Assembly: GCF_018531495.1 (NCBI RefSeq)
Contig: NZ_JAHDTI010000021.1
Coordinates: 62,001-126,000, forward strand
Direction: 5' to 3'
Origin: Nonomuraea sediminis
GTDB taxonomy: Bacteria; Actinomycetota; Actinomycetes; Streptosporangiales; Streptosporangiaceae
DNA length: 64,000 nucleotides
This document shows, in pieces, positions 16,504-24,033 of the stretch (the first letter of the stretch is position 1; every line of letters starts with the position of its first letter). Both the position numbers and the translations under genes were made by a program. The notes below the pieces were generated by a model. The model had not been told where the DNA came from. It did no database searches and saw nothing but the letters and a program-made list of their open reading frames with translations.

Positions 16504-16890
16504 TCAATCGGGCAAACCGTCAAGCGTGCCCCACGAGGTCAGCGTCGGCAGGAGGCCCTCCGTCAGCGGCATCCCGCGCATCTCGGCCATGGTGCACCAG
16601 CGGGCGTCGGCGGCGTCGTCGCCGGGCGTCAGGGTGCCGCCGGTGACCGTGGCCAGGTAGTCGCGGATCAGGTAGTCGCCGCGGACCACCGTGCCGGCCA
16701 GGGGGCCGACCTCGACCACCAGGCCGGTCTCCTCCAGCACCTCACGCTCGACCGCTGCCACATCCGACTCGCCGGGTTCGACCCGGCCGCCCGGGATCGA
16801 CCACAGGCCCTCGCCGGGTGGATGGCCCCGCCGTACCAGGAGCAGCCGGTGGTCCAGCAGGATGACCGCGCCGACACAATTTACGAGCAC
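16504..16890 (-). CDS. NUDIX hydrolase
   Basis: A 128-residue single-domain NUDIX protein. The Nudix box is complete: GGRVEPGESDVAAVEREVLE continuing ETGL, matching GX5EX7REUXEEXGU. The preceding LLLVRRGHPPGEGLWSIPGG is typical. I chose the GTG at 16890 because the gene upstream is divergent and starts at 16938; no clear SD is visible, so a leaderless mRNA is possible. The substrate, probably a nucleoside diphosphate derivative, cannot be told from sequence. Confidence 0.85.
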   Translation of the reverse strand: MLVNCVGAVILLDHRLLLVRRGHPPGEGLWSIPGGRVEPGESDVAAVEREVLEETGLVVEVGPLAGTVVRGDYLIRDYLATVTGGTLTPGDDAADARWCTMAEMRGMPLTEGLLPTLTSWGTLDGLPD

Positions 16891-16937
16891 ATGACCAAGA
16901 TTACGACGCGATAACGGGGCGCGCTCTTGACGGAACC

Positions 16938-17597
16938 ATGGTGCAGGAAGCACCGTGGGTAGCTGTGAGAGCGGCTCCAACCTGCCCACGGTGCTTTGGC
17001 CCGCTTCACGGGCCCAGTGTGTGGTCCAGCGCCTGGCGGTGTGACGCGCACGGTGACGTCCTGCCCTACCAGCCGCCCTGGCCGCCGTCCTCCTCGGCGA
17101 TCGAGAACCTGCGCAAGACCTCCGTCGTGCCCGTCTGGCTGCCCTGGCCGCTGCCCGCGGGCTGGCTGGTGACGGGGTTCGGCGAGGTCGGCGACGGGCG
17201 TAGCGGGGCCAGGGCCAGCGTGGTGGCGCTGTCGGGTCCCGCGCTCGCGCAGGGGCCCGCCGACCTGCTGATCATCGCGGAGGAACCCGGCGTCGGGCTG
17301 GGTGCCGCCTTCGCCGGGCTGGACGGGCCCGACCCCGGGCAGGGGTTCGACGCGGGACCGCCCAACGCGAAGATCGACGTGCTCGGCCACCCGACCGCGC
17401 TGTGGTGCGTGGGCGGGGTCGAGGATCGCGCGGTCTACGCGGGCGAGGCGCTGGGCAACTGGCTGTGGACGATCGCCTGGCCGGCGGACGCGGGCTGCGT
17501 GATCGCGTTGCTGCAGCTCAACCTGCGCGACCTGCGCGACCAGGACCAGGACCTCGATCTGCCGTTCGGGGCCTTCTCTCCTAGACTGGACGACTGA
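16938..17597 (+). CDS. DUF6758 conserved actinobacterial protein
   Basis: A 219-residue soluble protein. Near the N-terminus a zinc-ribbon-like CPRCFGPLHG is followed by CDAHGDVLPYQPPWPPS. The core has WLPWPLPAGWLVTGFGEVGD, and GPADLLIIAEEPGVGLGA is followed by a Gly-rich loop. It ends in an acidic DQDQDLDLPFGAFSPRLDD. It heads a co-directional run with marC, the MBL-fold gene and the nuclease. Family name is from memory; function unknown. Confidence 0.82.
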   Translation: MVQEAPWVAVRAAPTCPRCFGPLHGPSVWSSAWRCDAHGDVLPYQPPWPPSSSAIENLRKTSVVPVWLPWPLPAGWLVTGFGEVGDGRSGARASVVALSGPALAQGPADLLIIAEEPGVGLGAAFAGLDGPDPGQGFDAGPPNAKIDVLGHPTALWCVGGVEDRAVYAGEALGNWLWTIAWPADAGCVIALLQLNLRDLRDQDQDLDLPFGAFSPRLDD

Positions 17598-17602
17598 GAC
17601 GC

Positions 17603-17622
17603 CTCCCCCCACGCAGGGGGAG
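17603..17622 (+). promoter_or_regulatory. Hairpin that covers the marC ribosome-binding site
   Basis: CTCCCCC at 17603-17609 pairs perfectly with GGGGGAG at 17616-17622 across a 6-base loop. The right arm contains the SD-like GGGGG and the first G of the GTG start. The mRNA could therefore hide the marC start, giving translational control or weak initiation. This is read directly from the sequence; the regulatory effect is inferred. Confidence 0.5.
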
Positions 17623-18239
17623 TGGTGTTCGACATCCGGTTCTTCGTCGAGGCGTTCGTGACGATGTTCGTCATCATGGACCCGCCCGGCGTCATCCCGC
17701 TGTTCCTGGCCTACACCGGTGGCCGCACCCAGCAGCAGCGCAGGCGCATCGCCTGGCAGGCCGCCGTCACCGCCTTCTGCCTGATCGTGATCTTCGCCGT
17801 GTTCGGCCAGGCCATCCTGAGCTATCTGCACGTCGAGGTGGCCGCCATGCAGATCGCGGGCGGCCTGCTGCTCCTGCTCGTCGCGCTGGAGCTGCTGCGC
17901 GGCCAGACCGAGCCGCGGGCCGACTCGGTGCCCTCCAGCGTCAACGTGGCGCTGGTGCCCCTGGGCACGCCGCTGCTCGCCGGGCCAGGCGCGATCGTGG
18001 CGACCATCGTCTTCGCCCAGCAGGTCGGCAGCCACAGCGGCGGCATCCTCGCGCTCGGGCTGGCGATCGCCGCGGTGCACCTGATCCTGTGGCTGTTCAT
18101 GCGCTTCTCGGTCAGCATCATCCGGGTCATCAAGGAGAACGGCGTGGAGCTCGTCACCCGCATCGCGGGTCTGCTGCTTTCCGCGCTGGCAGTGCAACTC
18201 ATCATCAACGCGATTCGCTCTCTCTCCCAGACGGGCTAG
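17622..18239 (+). CDS. MarC-family integral membrane protein
   Basis: A 205-residue protein with six hydrophobic helices. It has the MarC landmarks: VIMDPPGVIPLFLAYT near the start, GGLLLLLVALELL in the middle, and PLGTPLLAGPGAIVATIVFA with the conserved PLxxPLLAGPG. MarC was once thought to be a drug exporter, but its role is unresolved. The GTG at 17622 or 17625 may serve as start; both sit at the edge of a stable hairpin. Confidence 0.9.
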   Translation: MVFDIRFFVEAFVTMFVIMDPPGVIPLFLAYTGGRTQQQRRRIAWQAAVTAFCLIVIFAVFGQAILSYLHVEVAAMQIAGGLLLLLVALELLRGQTEPRADSVPSSVNVALVPLGTPLLAGPGAIVATIVFAQQVGSHSGGILALGLAIAAVHLILWLFMRFSVSIIRVIKENGVELVTRIAGLLLSALAVQLIINAIRSLSQTG

Positions 18240-18250
18240 GCTTCGGAATC

Positions 18251-18958
18251 GTGACAGCGCGTATCGAGCGAGTGGTGACCGAGGGCGTCGTCGACATCGA
18301 CGGCGTCGAGCACAAGGTCGAGAACAATACCTGGATCGTGGGCGACGACGACGAGGTCATCGTCATCGACCCCGCCCGCGACGCCGAGAAGATCATGGAG
18401 CAGGTCGGCGACCGCGAGGTGCTCGCGGTCATCTGTACGGCCGGCCTGCCCGACCACGTGGGTGCCGCCATCGAGGTGGCCAGCCGCGACGAGGCGATCG
18501 TCGCCCTGCACCCCAAGGACAAGCCCCTGTGGCGGGAGACCTGGTCGGAGACCTGGCCCGACATCGACATGGAGGACGACGGCATCTTCGGTGTCGCCGA
18601 CGTCCAGCTCGACGTCATGGAGACGCCCGGCGTCACCCCTGGTGGGGTGTCGCTCTACTGCGAGGCGCTCGAGGCGGTCTTCACCGGCAAGACGCTGCAG
18701 GCCGACGGCCCCGGCAAGCTGGGCGGTGAGTACCCCGGCCTGGCCGACCAGCTCACCGCGATCGGCGGCAGGCTGTTCACGCTGCCTGGCGCCACCCGGG
18801 TGCTGGCCGTCCACGGTGACGAGGTGACGATCGGCGACCTGGAGCCGCACTTCGACGACTGGGTGTCGGGGTCGCTGACCCGCGAGGACAAGCCGGAGGG
18901 CCCGCTGACCGACGCCTCGGGCATCGCCGGGATCAAGATCGAGCCGAGCGACGACTAG
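18251..18958 (+). CDS. Metallo-beta-lactamase-fold protein with lost metal ligands
   Basis: A 235-residue protein aligning by eye along the whole MBL hydrolase fold. It retains NNTWIVGDDDEVIVIDPARD, the strand order, FTGKTLQADGPG and a final AVHGDEVTIGDLEPH. The HxHxDH motif reads AGLPDH (residues 64-69), the TPGH motif reads TPGV, and the bridging Asp of FTGDT is Lys. Most metal ligands are therefore replaced, so it is probably not a metal-dependent hydrolase. The GTG start at 18251 follows the marC stop by 11 bp, and its TAG stop directly abuts the nuclease GTG start. A structural or regulatory role is inferred. Confidence 0.82.
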   Translation: MTARIERVVTEGVVDIDGVEHKVENNTWIVGDDDEVIVIDPARDAEKIMEQVGDREVLAVICTAGLPDHVGAAIEVASRDEAIVALHPKDKPLWRETWSETWPDIDMEDDGIFGVADVQLDVMETPGVTPGGVSLYCEALEAVFTGKTLQADGPGKLGGEYPGLADQLTAIGGRLFTLPGATRVLAVHGDEVTIGDLEPHFDDWVSGSLTREDKPEGPLTDASGIAGIKIEPSDD

Positions 18959-19807
18959 GTGTACGACCAGCTCCCGCTGGACGGGATGCCGCGGCGGCTC
19001 TACTCCTGCACGCCGTCGCGGTTGAACAGCTGGCTCGACTGCCGGCGCCGCTACCGGTTCACCTACCTCGACCGGCCGCAGCCGCCCAAGGGCGCGCCGT
19101 GGGCGCACAACAGCGTGGGCGCCAGCGTGCACAACGCGCTGGCGGGCTGGTGGCGCGAGCCGTACGAGAAGCGCACGCCGGCGATGGCGGGCATCCTGCT
19201 GACCAACGGGTGGATCACCGAGGGGTTCAGGGACGCCGAGCAGTCGGGGCAGTGGCTGGCGCGCGCCCGCGAGCTGGTCTCCGGCTACGTCGCGACGCTG
19301 GATCCCAGCGACGACCCGGTCGGCGTGGAGCGCACGGTCGCCACCCGCACCAAGGTCATCGCCGTGTCCGGGCGCATCGACCGGCTCGACCGGCGCGGTG
19401 ATGAGCTGGTCGTGGTCGACTACAAGACAGGGCGGCGCCCGCTCACCCAGGACGACGCGCGCTCCTCGCTCGCGCTGGCCATCTACGCGATCGCGGCGTC
19501 CCGGATGATGCGCACGCCCTGTCACGCCGTCGAGCTGCACCACCTGCCCACCGGCGAGATCGTGGAGTGGCGGCACACCGACGAGTCGCTCGGCCGCCAC
19601 CTGCGCCGCGCCGAGGACGTGGCCGTCGAGGCCGCCGCCGCCGACGAGCGCTACCGCGAGGCGGCGCCCGGCGGCCCGCCCGAGCTCGACGAGGTGTTCG
19701 CGCCGAACCCTGGCCCGTTCTGCTCCTGGTGCGACTTCCGCCGGCACTGCCCGGAAGGGCGGCAGGCGGCGCCCGATCGCCGATCATGGGACGGGCTGGC
19801 CGACTAG
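18959..19807 (+). CDS. RecB-like PD-(D/E)XK nuclease with Fe-S cysteine cluster
   Basis: A 282-residue single-domain nuclease of the RecB/Cas4/AddB-C type. The motifs are in order: GASVHNAL (His), SGRIDRLDRRGDELVVVDYKTG split as GRIDRL (Asp about 141) and VVVDYKTG (Asp about 154, Lys about 156), then a helix with Leu/Tyr. Cysteines at LDCRRRYRF and in CSWCDFRRHC could hold a 4Fe-4S cluster. Its GTG start touches the previous stop codon. It has no helicase or cas genes beside it, so it acts alone or with a distant partner; DNA repair is the likely field. Confidence 0.87.
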   Translation: MYDQLPLDGMPRRLYSCTPSRLNSWLDCRRRYRFTYLDRPQPPKGAPWAHNSVGASVHNALAGWWREPYEKRTPAMAGILLTNGWITEGFRDAEQSGQWLARARELVSGYVATLDPSDDPVGVERTVATRTKVIAVSGRIDRLDRRGDELVVVDYKTGRRPLTQDDARSSLALAIYAIAASRMMRTPCHAVELHHLPTGEIVEWRHTDESLGRHLRRAEDVAVEAAAADERYREAAPGGPPELDEVFAPNPGPFCSWCDFRRHCPEGRQAAPDRRSWDGLAD

Positions 19808-19817
19808 AGTCGGGCAT

Positions 19818-20987
19818 ATGCCCGTCCTTCAGCGCATCCCGGCCACGGTGGCGCTGGGGGCGTTGTTCAACCCGCTGAACTCCTCGATGATCGCGGTCGC
19901 GCTGGTGCCGATCGCGGCAGAGTTCCACGTCGGGATCGTCGCCGTGACCTGGCTGGCCGCGGGGTTCTACCTCACGGCCGTGCTCGCGCCGCCCGTGATG
20001 GGCATGCTGGCCGACAGGATCGGCCCGAAGGCGGTCTTCATCGGCGGGCTCGCCCTGATCGGCGTGACCGGCGCGCTGGCGGCCCTGGCGCCCGGGTTCG
20101 GGTGGCTGGTGGCGATGCGGCTGCTGCAGGCGTTCGGCACGTGTGCCACGTTTCCCGCGGGGATGGCGATCGTGCGGGCGGCCATCCCCGGGCCCGACGG
20201 CAGGCCGCCGCCGAGGCTGATCGCGGTCATCTCGATGGTGCTGACCTCGAGCGCCGCCGCCGGGCCCGTGCTCGGCGGGCTGCTGGTCACGATCTGGGGA
20301 TGGCGCGCGGTCTTCCTGGTGAACGTGCCGCTGTCGCTGCTGGCCATGACGCTGGGCTGGAAGTGGCTGCCGCGCGTGGCGGCGGACGGGCGGCGCGAGC
20401 GTCGCCTGCCCAGGCCGAAGGCCGCGCTGCTCGGCACCTGCGGGCAGAACGCGCTCGTCAACGTCGTCTTCTACCTGGCCTTCATCGGGGTGCCGCTGTG
20501 GGCGCAGCACGTGGCGGGCGTGTCCGCCGGCGTGGCGGGGCTGCTGGTGCTGCCGATGGCGGCGCTGGCCGTACTGGCGATGCCGGCCGCCGTCGCGGTC
20601 GCCGCCAGGTCCGGGCTGCGGATCGTGCTGGTCGTGGCCGCGCTGCTGATGGCGGGCGGGTCGGCGGCGATGTTCGCGGTGGGTCCCGTGGGCATCGTGC
20701 TCGTGGCCACCGCGCTGCTCGGGCTGGGGGCGGCCTTCAACCAGTTCGGGCTCAACTCGCTGGTCTACGTGCACTCCGACCGGCGCGACACCGGATCTGC
20801 GGTGGGGCTGTTCCAGGCGTCGCGGTTCGTCGGCGCGGGGGTGGCCGCGCCGGTGACGGGGCTGCTCTTCGGGGCGGGAGTGACGGATGGTGGCTGGGCG
20901 ATGGCCGCCATCTCCGTGGTCGTCCTGGCCGCCAGCTTCGTGCTGCCGGTAAAGACATCGGATGAAGAGTCCCCAATGAGTGGCTAG
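19818..20987 (+). CDS. MFS transporter, DHA-type
   Basis: A 389-residue protein with about 12 hydrophobic helices. It has the motif A equivalent GMLADRIGPKAVF between helices 2 and 3, RLLQAFGTCATFPAGMAIVR, and the export-type motif C-like SSAAAGPVLGGLLV. These suggest drug or metabolite efflux by proton antiport. It starts 10 bp after the nuclease stop. The substrate is unknown. No pqq-related role is visible even though pqqA follows by 118 bp. Confidence 0.88.
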   Translation: MPVLQRIPATVALGALFNPLNSSMIAVALVPIAAEFHVGIVAVTWLAAGFYLTAVLAPPVMGMLADRIGPKAVFIGGLALIGVTGALAALAPGFGWLVAMRLLQAFGTCATFPAGMAIVRAAIPGPDGRPPPRLIAVISMVLTSSAAAGPVLGGLLVTIWGWRAVFLVNVPLSLLAMTLGWKWLPRVAADGRRERRLPRPKAALLGTCGQNALVNVVFYLAFIGVPLWAQHVAGVSAGVAGLLVLPMAALAVLAMPAAVAVAARSGLRIVLVVAALLMAGGSAAMFAVGPVGIVLVATALLGLGAAFNQFGLNSLVYVHSDRRDTGSAVGLFQASRFVGAGVAAPVTGLLFGAGVTDGGWAMAAISVVVLAASFVLPVKTSDEESPMSG

Positions 20988-21033
20988 GGTCCACTAGAGA
21001 GCGAAGTTTCCGGAAATAGATCGGATCTAAGGA

Positions 21034-21062
21034 TTGACGACTGCCCCTGCCGGCAGTCATAT
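21034..21062 (+). promoter_or_regulatory. Candidate pqq promoter with operator-like palindrome
   Basis: TTGACG at 21034-21039 and TCATAT at 21057-21062 are 17 bp apart and could be -35 and -10 boxes. The spacer holds an inverted repeat, GACTGCC at 21039-21045 and GGCAGTC at 21052-21058, exactly where a repressor would block polymerase. The pqqA ATG is 44 bp further. Function is inferred from position. Confidence 0.45.
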
Positions 21063-21105
21063 CGTCAGTAACTCGTTGTTCTGACGGAAGGCAGGTGCAT
21101 CGCGC

Positions 21106-21261
21106 ATGGCTCAGCCCAAGGACCCGGGCAGGAAGCAGCCCCCCAGGACCCACGCCAAGAAGGTCAGGACCCGCGGTGAGGCCACGACCTGGCACAAGCC
21201 CGACTACCAGGTCGTCGAGGCGTCGATGGAGATGTCCGCGTACTTCCTCGCCACGCGGTAA
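21106..21261 (+). CDS. pqqA: PqqA, precursor peptide of pyrroloquinoline quinone
   Basis: A 51-residue peptide that I translated directly. The last part, TTWHKPDYQVVEASMEMSAY followed by FLATR, contains the conserved Glu-x-x-x-Tyr pair as E42 and Y46. These are cross-linked by PqqE and become the PQQ skeleton. The leader is basic and longer than the 22-29 residues of classical PqqA. The ATG lies after GGAAGGCAGG. The gene starts a run of five pqq genes with overlaps or gaps under 10 bp. Identity is secure from motif plus context. Confidence 0.92.
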   Translation: MAQPKDPGRKQPPRTHAKKVRTRGEATTWHKPDYQVVEASMEMSAYFLATR

Positions 21262-21270
21262 GCCGGCGTC

Positions 21271-22071
21271 GTGCGCCTGCAGGTGCTCGGCACCGCCGCG
21301 GGCGGCGGCGTCCCCCAGTGGAACTGCGCGTGCCCCGGCTGCACCGGGGCGCGTGCCAACCCGGGGTGGCGCCGGCGTCACGCCAGCATCGCCGTACAGC
21401 GCGAGGACGGCTGCGTCCTCGTCAACGCCACGCCCGACGTCGCCGACCAGATCGCGGAGTGCGCCTGGTTCGCGCCCGGCCGCGGGATCGCGCCGCGCGT
21501 GGTGCTCACCGACGCCGAGCTCGACCACACCATCGGCCTGCTGCGATTGCGCGAGGCCGCCGCGCTCGAGGTCTTCTCCACCCCGGAGGTACGGCGGGCC
21601 CTGCATCCCTTCGCCACCCTCCTCCGCCCCTACACCACGCTGACCTGGCACGACCTCGACGACGCGATCCCGCTGTCGGACAAGCGACCCCGCTACGCCC
21701 GCCAGGACCCGCCCGCCCCCGGTTGGGTCTCGGCCGCCCGCTTCCGCGAAGGCTCCCGCAGCGTGGTGTACGCGCCCGCGATGGGCGTCTGGAGCCCACT
21801 GATCGAGGACGCCGACTGCGTGATCGTGGACGGCACCTTCTGGGACGACGAGGAGCCGCGCCGTACCGGGATCTCCACCAGGACGGCCACCGAGATGGGC
21901 CACCTGCCGATCGAGGCCACCATGAAGCGCCTGGCCCGGCTGCCCGGCCGCTGCCTCTACACCCACCTCAACAACACCAACCCCCTCGTCGACCCGGCCG
22001 CCGAGCAGCACCAGGTGCTGGCCGAGCTGGGTCTCGAGGTGGCCGCGGACGGGATGGTGATCGAGCTGTGA
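21271..22071 (+). CDS. pqqB: PqqB, MBL-fold oxygenase of PQQ biosynthesis
   Basis: A 266-residue PqqB. It begins MRLQVLGTAAGGGVPQWNC, has the CACPGC zinc-site cysteines, the ATPDVADQI segment, LTDAELDHTIGLL in place of HxHxDH, and YTHLNNTNP near the end. PqqB is an iron-dependent hydroxylase in the pathway. The start is a GTG 10 bp after pqqA. Its stop overlaps the pqqC GTG in GTGA. Confidence 0.96.
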   Translation: MRLQVLGTAAGGGVPQWNCACPGCTGARANPGWRRRHASIAVQREDGCVLVNATPDVADQIAECAWFAPGRGIAPRVVLTDAELDHTIGLLRLREAAALEVFSTPEVRRALHPFATLLRPYTTLTWHDLDDAIPLSDKRPRYARQDPPAPGWVSAARFREGSRSVVYAPAMGVWSPLIEDADCVIVDGTFWDDEEPRRTGISTRTATEMGHLPIEATMKRLARLPGRCLYTHLNNTNPLVDPAAEQHQVLAELGLEVAADGMVIEL

Positions 22072-22739
22072 CCCCCTTCGAGGCCGAGTTGCGTGCCGTA
22101 CCGCAGCGGCACTACCACCACCTGCACCCGTTCAACCTGCGCATGCACGCGGGCGAGCTGGGCAAGGAGGAGCTGCGGACCTGGGTACTCAACCGCTTCC
22201 ACTACCAGCGGCACATCCCGGTCAAGGACGCGCACATCCTCGCCAAGCTGGAGACGCCCGAACTGCGCAGGATGTGGCTGCGCCGCATCCAGGACCACGA
22301 CGGCACCCAGCCCGGCGAGGGCGGCATCGAGCGCTGGCTGCGGCTGGGCGAGGCCGCGGGCATCGACAGGGAGCGCCTGCTGTCGGGCGAGGAGGTGCTG
22401 CCCGGGGTGCGGATGGCGGTCGACGGCTACGTCAACCTGTGCCGCAACGGCTCGGTCCTCGAGGCGGTCGCCGCCTCGCTGACCGAGCTGTTCGCCCCCG
22501 ACCTCATGCGCACCCGCATCGCCGCCTTCGACAAGCACTATCCGTGGATCGACCCCGAGGGCCTGCGCTACTTCCAGATCCGCGTCGGGCAGGGGCGCCA
22601 GGACAGCGGCGAGGCTCTGGCGCTGGTCCTTGACTGGGCGCGCGACCGTGCCGACCAGCGGCGGGCCGTCGAGGCTCTGCGCTTCAAGTGCGAGGTGCTC
22701 TGGGCGCTGCTCGACGCCGTGGCGGGAGCGCGCCGATGA
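22068..22739 (+). CDS. pqqC: PqqC, pyrroloquinoline-quinone synthase
   Basis: A 223-residue all-helical oxidase that performs the last ring closure and eight-electron oxidation. Seen are HHLHPFNLRMHAGEL, LRTWVLNRFHYQRHIPVKDA with active-site residues, RIQDHDGTQPGEGGIERWL, and LTELFAPDLMRTRIAAFDKH followed by YPWI. Length is near the usual 230-250. GTG start inside the pqqB stop; its own stop overlaps the pqqD ATG. Confidence 0.96.
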   Translation: MTPFEAELRAVPQRHYHHLHPFNLRMHAGELGKEELRTWVLNRFHYQRHIPVKDAHILAKLETPELRRMWLRRIQDHDGTQPGEGGIERWLRLGEAAGIDRERLLSGEEVLPGVRMAVDGYVNLCRNGSVLEAVAASLTELFAPDLMRTRIAAFDKHYPWIDPEGLRYFQIRVGQGRQDSGEALALVLDWARDRADQRRAVEALRFKCEVLWALLDAVAGARR

Positions 22740-22975
22740 CCTGGCGGCCCGCCCTCGCGCCCTCCGCGATGCTGCGCCACGACCCGGTACGGCAGGCGGA
22801 GCTGCTCATCGTGCCGGAGCGGATCGTCGTGCTGAACGAGGAGGCCGCGGCCATCGTCGCCCTGTGCGACGGCACGCGGACCGCGCAGGAGATCGTGGCC
22901 GAGTTCCCCGGCGAGGTCGCCGGCGACGTGGTGGAGTTCCTCGACAGGGTGCGCGGCGAGGGGTGGCTGCGGTGA
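22736..22975 (+). CDS. pqqD: PqqD, peptide chaperone
   Basis: A 79-residue winged-helix RiPP-recognition protein that presents PqqA to PqqE. Seen are RHDPVRQAELLIVPERIVVL, NEEAAAIVALCDGTRTAQEI, and a final VVEFLDRVRGEGWLR, the classical PqqD pattern. The ATG is within the pqqC stop (ATGA) and the stop overlaps the pqqE GTG, so translation is coupled on both sides. Confidence 0.95.
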   Translation: MTWRPALAPSAMLRHDPVRQAELLIVPERIVVLNEEAAAIVALCDGTRTAQEIVAEFPGEVAGDVVEFLDRVRGEGWLR

Positions 22976-24033
22976 AACCGCCCTGGGCCATGCTGGCCGA
23001 GCTCACCCACGGCTGCCCGCTGCGCTGCCCCTACTGCTCCAACCCCACCGAGCTGGTGGCCAGAGCCGGCGAGCTCGGCACCGGCGAGTGGCGCGAGGTC
23101 TTCCGCCAGGCGGGCGAGCTTGGCGTCGTGCACGCTCACCTGTCGGGCGGCGAGCCGCTGCTGCGGCGGGACCTGGCGGAGATCGTCGAGGCCGTCACGG
23201 CGGCCGGTATCTACAGCCAGCTCGTCACCAGCGGCCTCAGCCTGACCGCCAGGCGCCTGGACACGCTGGCCGAGGCCGGGCTGCGCAGCGTCCAGCTGTC
23301 CGTACAGGCCGCCTCGCCTGAAGTCTCGGACAAGATCGCCGGGGTCAGGTCGTTCGAGGCCAAGCGGAAGGCGGCGGCCGTGATCGTGGCGGCCGGGCTG
23401 CCGCTCGGGCTCAACGTCGTGCTCCACCAGCACAACCTGGACGCCGTCGAGGACGTCATCGAGCTGGGCATCGCCTGGGGTGCCGAGCGGATCGAACTGG
23501 CCAACACCCAGTTCTACGGGTGGGGGCTGGCCAACAGGGACGCGCTGCTGCCCACGCGCGAGCAGCTGGCCCGCGCCGAGGCATCAGTCACGAAATTTCG
23601 AGAGAAAACGGATGTCGAGCTCATCTGGGTGATCCCCGATTACTTCGACGGGATCCCCAAGCCGTGCATGGGCGGCTGGGGCGCGATCTCGCTCACCGTG
23701 GCGCCCGACGGCCGCGTGCTGCCCTGCCCGGCCGCCTACGACCTGCCGCTGGAGCTGCCCAGCGTCAAGGAGCACTCGCTGGCCTGGATCTGGGCGCAAT
23801 CGCCTGCCTTCAACGCCTACCGCGGCACCGGCTGGATGCCCGAGCCCTGCTCCAGCTGCCCGCGCAAGAGCCTGGACTTCGGCGGCTGCCGGTGCCAGGC
23901 CTACGCGCTGACCGGGGACGCCGGCCGTACCGATCCCGCCTGCCGGCTGTCGCCGGACCACGGGCTGCTCACGCGGCTGAGCGGTGGTGGGGAGTTCGTC
24001 TATCGCCACCAGGCCAGCGGCGCGGGTCGGTGA
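22972..24033 (+). CDS. pqqE: PqqE, radical SAM PqqA peptide cyclase
   Basis: A 353-residue radical SAM enzyme that joins the Glu and Tyr side chains of PqqA. The CxxxCxxC motif reads C15, C19, C22 in HGCPLRCPYC. HLSGGEPLLRRDL follows, and the SPASM domain has cysteines in GKVLPCP-like RVLPCPAAYDL, CSSCPRKSLDFGGCRCQAY and ACRLSPDHGL. The GTG start overlaps the pqqD stop. The 3' end overlaps the convergent MpaB-like gene by 65 bp. An AT-core palindrome with rare codons lies at 23591. Confidence 0.96.
   Translation: MKPPWAMLAELTHGCPLRCPYCSNPTELVARAGELGTGEWREVFRQAGELGVVHAHLSGGEPLLRRDLAEIVEAVTAAGIYSQLVTSGLSLTARRLDTLAEAGLRSVQLSVQAASPEVSDKIAGVRSFEAKRKAAAVIVAAGLPLGLNVVLHQHNLDAVEDVIELGIAWGAERIELANTQFYGWGLANRDALLPTREQLARAEASVTKFREKTDVELIWVIPDYFDGIPKPCMGGWGAISLTVAPDGRVLPCPAAYDLPLELPSVKEHSLAWIWAQSPAFNAYRGTGWMPEPCSSCPRKSLDFGGCRCQAYALTGDAGRTDPACRLSPDHGLLTRLSGGGEFVYRHQASGAGR
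23591..23600. repeat. AT-core palindrome CGAAATTTCG in pqqE
   Basis: The sequence encodes part of VTKFRE using AAA, TTT and CGA, where neighbouring codons are nearly all G/C-ending. It is one of six related palindromes in this window. Confidence 0.6.

Noticed and set aside
18959..19807. Cas4
   Set aside because: The fold and cysteines resemble Cas4, but no cas gene or array is present; a RecB-like single-domain nuclease is the safer name.
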